Source: Anaerolineae bacterium
GTDB lineage: Bacteria; Chloroflexota; Anaerolineae; Anaerolineales; E44-bin32
Assembly (NCBI GenBank): GCA_030598885.1
Contig: JAUVOZ010000118.1
Coordinates: forward strand, 1-6,417
DNA: 6,417 nucleotides
Direction of reading: 5' to 3'
A program made the translations under genes and the position numbers. The stretch's first letter is position 1; each line of letters begins with the position of its first letter. The notes under the pieces are model-generated. The model made no database searches. It was not told the origin of the DNA and saw nothing but the letters and a program-made list of their open reading frames with translations. This document shows positions 5,271 to 6,417 of this stretch, in pieces.

Positions 5271-6167
5271 ATGGGCAAGGATGATCTTATTCTGTCTGCT
5301 CGTCCTCCATTCTCTTTATCATCCGTCGTAAAATCACACGGCTGGGCTAGCCTCGCTCCCTTTAGCACAGATAGCCATACAGATGGACTTACATATATCT
5401 ATCGGCTGGACTCAGGACATGTTGTAGAGATGCTTATCCAAGAGGCTTCTGACGGTGTAAGCATCGAAGTGGATGGTCAATTGAACGAGGTCGAATGTGA
5501 GGAAGTCACGCGCAAAGTGGAGTATATGCTGGGGTTAGATCAGGATTTCAACGATTTCTATAGATTGGCAAGTGGCGAGCCCAAACTAGCCAACGTAGAA
5601 GAACGGGCGCAAGGACGTTTGCTTCGCTGCCCTACGCTCTTTGAGGATGTTGTCAAAACGATCTTAACCACCAACACCATGTGGGCTGGCACCATTCGCA
5701 TGGTCGAGAAACTGGTCTCCCAATTCGGCGATCCGTTATCCGCTGACCCCACTCGTCATGCTTTCCCCACTGCTGAACAACTGGCTGCTACCGACGAAGA
5801 TGCCTTACGTTCGACAGTACGGTTGGGTTATCGAGCGCCATACGTGTTGGAGCTGGCGCGTGATGTGGCTTCAAGCACCTTTGACCTGGAATCGCTCAAG
5901 ACTGTTGACATCCCTACCATTCAACTTCGTAAGCGTTTATTATCGATCAAGGGAGTCGGCGGATATGCAGCAGCCAATCTGCTAATGATACTGGGTCGAT
6001 ACGATTTCGTCCCCATAGATACTTGGGCGCTCAAGATGGTCTCACACGAATGGCACGGTGGTGGGCAAGTGGGACAGGCTGAGGTTGAAGCAGCTTTTGA
6101 ACGATGGGGAGAGTGGAAAGGGCTCGCCTACTGGTTTTGGGACTGGTCGTACGTGGGTGAAGATTAG
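5271..6167 (+). CDS. DNA-3-methyladenine glycosylase / 8-oxoguanine glycosylase-like (HhH-GPD)
   Basis: This 298-residue protein fits the AlkA/OGG1 group of base-excision repair glycosylases, which flip out damaged bases and cleave the N-glycosidic bond. The N-terminal part (about 1-90) resembles the AlkA/OGG1 beta-rich domain. PTLFEDVVKTILTTNTMWAGTIRMVEKLVSQFG (121-153) is the start of the helical HhH-GPD domain. The hairpin LLSIKGVGGYAAANLLMILGRYDFVPIDTW (223-252) contains the catalytic Asp250. In OGG1 a catalytic Lys follows the hairpin glycines (GVGTK); here that position is Tyr232 (GVGGY). A monofunctional, AlkA-like glycosylase without lyase activity is therefore more likely. No Fe-S cluster cysteines are present at the C-terminus, unlike MutY/Nth. 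GGAG (5259-5262) is 8 nt before the ATG. The 32-nt gap after the selenoprotein gene suggests co-transcription. Substrate (alkylated or oxidised bases) is uncertain. Confidence 0.85.
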   Translation: MGKDDLILSARPPFSLSSVVKSHGWASLAPFSTDSHTDGLTYIYRLDSGHVVEMLIQEASDGVSIEVDGQLNEVECEEVTRKVEYMLGLDQDFNDFYRLASGEPKLANVEERAQGRLLRCPTLFEDVVKTILTTNTMWAGTIRMVEKLVSQFGDPLSADPTRHAFPTAEQLAATDEDALRSTVRLGYRAPYVLELARDVASSTFDLESLKTVDIPTIQLRKRLLSIKGVGGYAAANLLMILGRYDFVPIDTWALKMVSHEWHGGGQVGQAEVEAAFERWGEWKGLAYWFWDWSYVGED

Positions 6168-6284
6168 CAATCGCGACGGTCGGGTGACAGTGGCTCTGCT
6201 TACCTAACCTTCCATTGCAGTGAGCGTCTAGGGTCAAGCCAGAGTAGCAAGAGAGCGGATGGAGCACATGGCGAGCATGTTGCG

Positions 6285-6290
6285 TATAAT
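6285..6290 (+). promoter_or_regulatory. Possible -10 promoter element for the dodecin gene
   Basis: A perfect TATAAT lies 19 nt before the ATG, inside a 142-nt gap that otherwise shows no gene. The -35 region at the proper distance (about 6262-6267, GAGCAC) does not match the consensus, and the implied leader would be very short. The call rests on the -10 box alone. Confidence 0.3.
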
Positions 6291-6309
6291 TGGATGAAAG
6301 GAGATTATC

Positions 6310-6417
6310 ATGGGAGAGAGTGTATACAAGATCATTGAGCTGGTCGGTACCAGCACAGAATCTTGGGAGAAAGCAGCCTGTGCGGCTGTGGAGATGGCTG
6401 CACAGTCCCTGCGGGAA
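6310..6417 (+). CDS. Dodecin family flavin-binding protein, 5' end (partial)
   Basis: The first 36 residues of a dodecin, a small protein of about 65-75 residues that assembles into hollow 12-mers and binds flavins (or coenzyme A in some members) in the cytosol, probably for storage or protection. The start SVYKIIELVGTSTESWEKAACAAVEMAAQSLRE is characteristic: first beta-strand VYKIIELVGTS, then the amphipathic helix ESWEKAACAAVEMA leading to the second strand, which in dodecins carries the aromatic flavin-stacking residue (Trp or similar). That residue lies beyond the window edge. AAGGAG (6298-6303) is 6 nt before the ATG, a strong ribosome site. A TATAAT box just upstream suggests its own promoter. 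Confidence 0.9.
   Translation, partial: MGESVYKIIELVGTSTESWEKAACAAVEMAAQSLRE

Overview
The window carries nine genes, all on the + strand: two cut by the window edges and seven complete. Base composition looks balanced. The mixture of genes and a surface lipoprotein with a Thr/Pro-rich linker of the kind common in Chloroflexota suggest an environmental bacterium, perhaps Chloroflexota (Anaerolineae-like). That placement is a guess from gene flavour only. Standard stop codons are used, including TGA as a real terminator in at least two genes.

Layout: (1) 1-132, the 3' end of a DeoD-type purine nucleoside phosphorylase; (2) 133-473, a non-coding stretch with a perfect 15-bp inverted repeat and a small operator-like palindrome; (3) 504-995, a half-size DUF318/ArsP-like permease; (4) 1049-1843, a dimethylarginine dimethylaminohydrolase (DDAH) with its active-site residues present; (5) 1901-2362, a small cysteine-rich lipoprotein of unknown function; (6) 2463-2882, a YjbQ/UPF0047 protein; (7) 2904-4499, a GT-C/GT39-like multi-pass membrane protein; (8) 4609-5238, an iodothyronine-deiodinase-like thioredoxin-fold protein whose reading frame is crossed by an in-frame TGA exactly where deiodinases carry selenocysteine; (9) 5271-6167, an AlkA/OGG1-like HhH-GPD DNA glycosylase; (10) 6310-6417, the 5' end of a dodecin.

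The main result is item 8. A conventional gene caller would split it into two unrelated short ORFs (stop at 4795-4797, restart at about 4897). Read through, the frame is continuous and matches the deiodinase family on both sides of the TGA (FGSYT-U-PPF, then YIQEAHPVDGW). The Sec-to-His spacing of 32 residues is the same as in human DIO1. A stem-loop with a GUU apical loop begins just downstream of the TGA, where a bacterial SECIS element is expected. The simplest reading is a bacterial selenoprotein homologous to the thyroid-hormone deiodinases.

The genes do not form an obvious single pathway: nucleoside salvage, methylarginine hydrolysis, a possible sugar transferase, redox, DNA repair and flavin storage are mixed. 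Only yjbQ/GT (21-nt gap) and the deiodinase-like gene/DNA glycosylase (32-nt gap) are close enough to suggest co-transcription.
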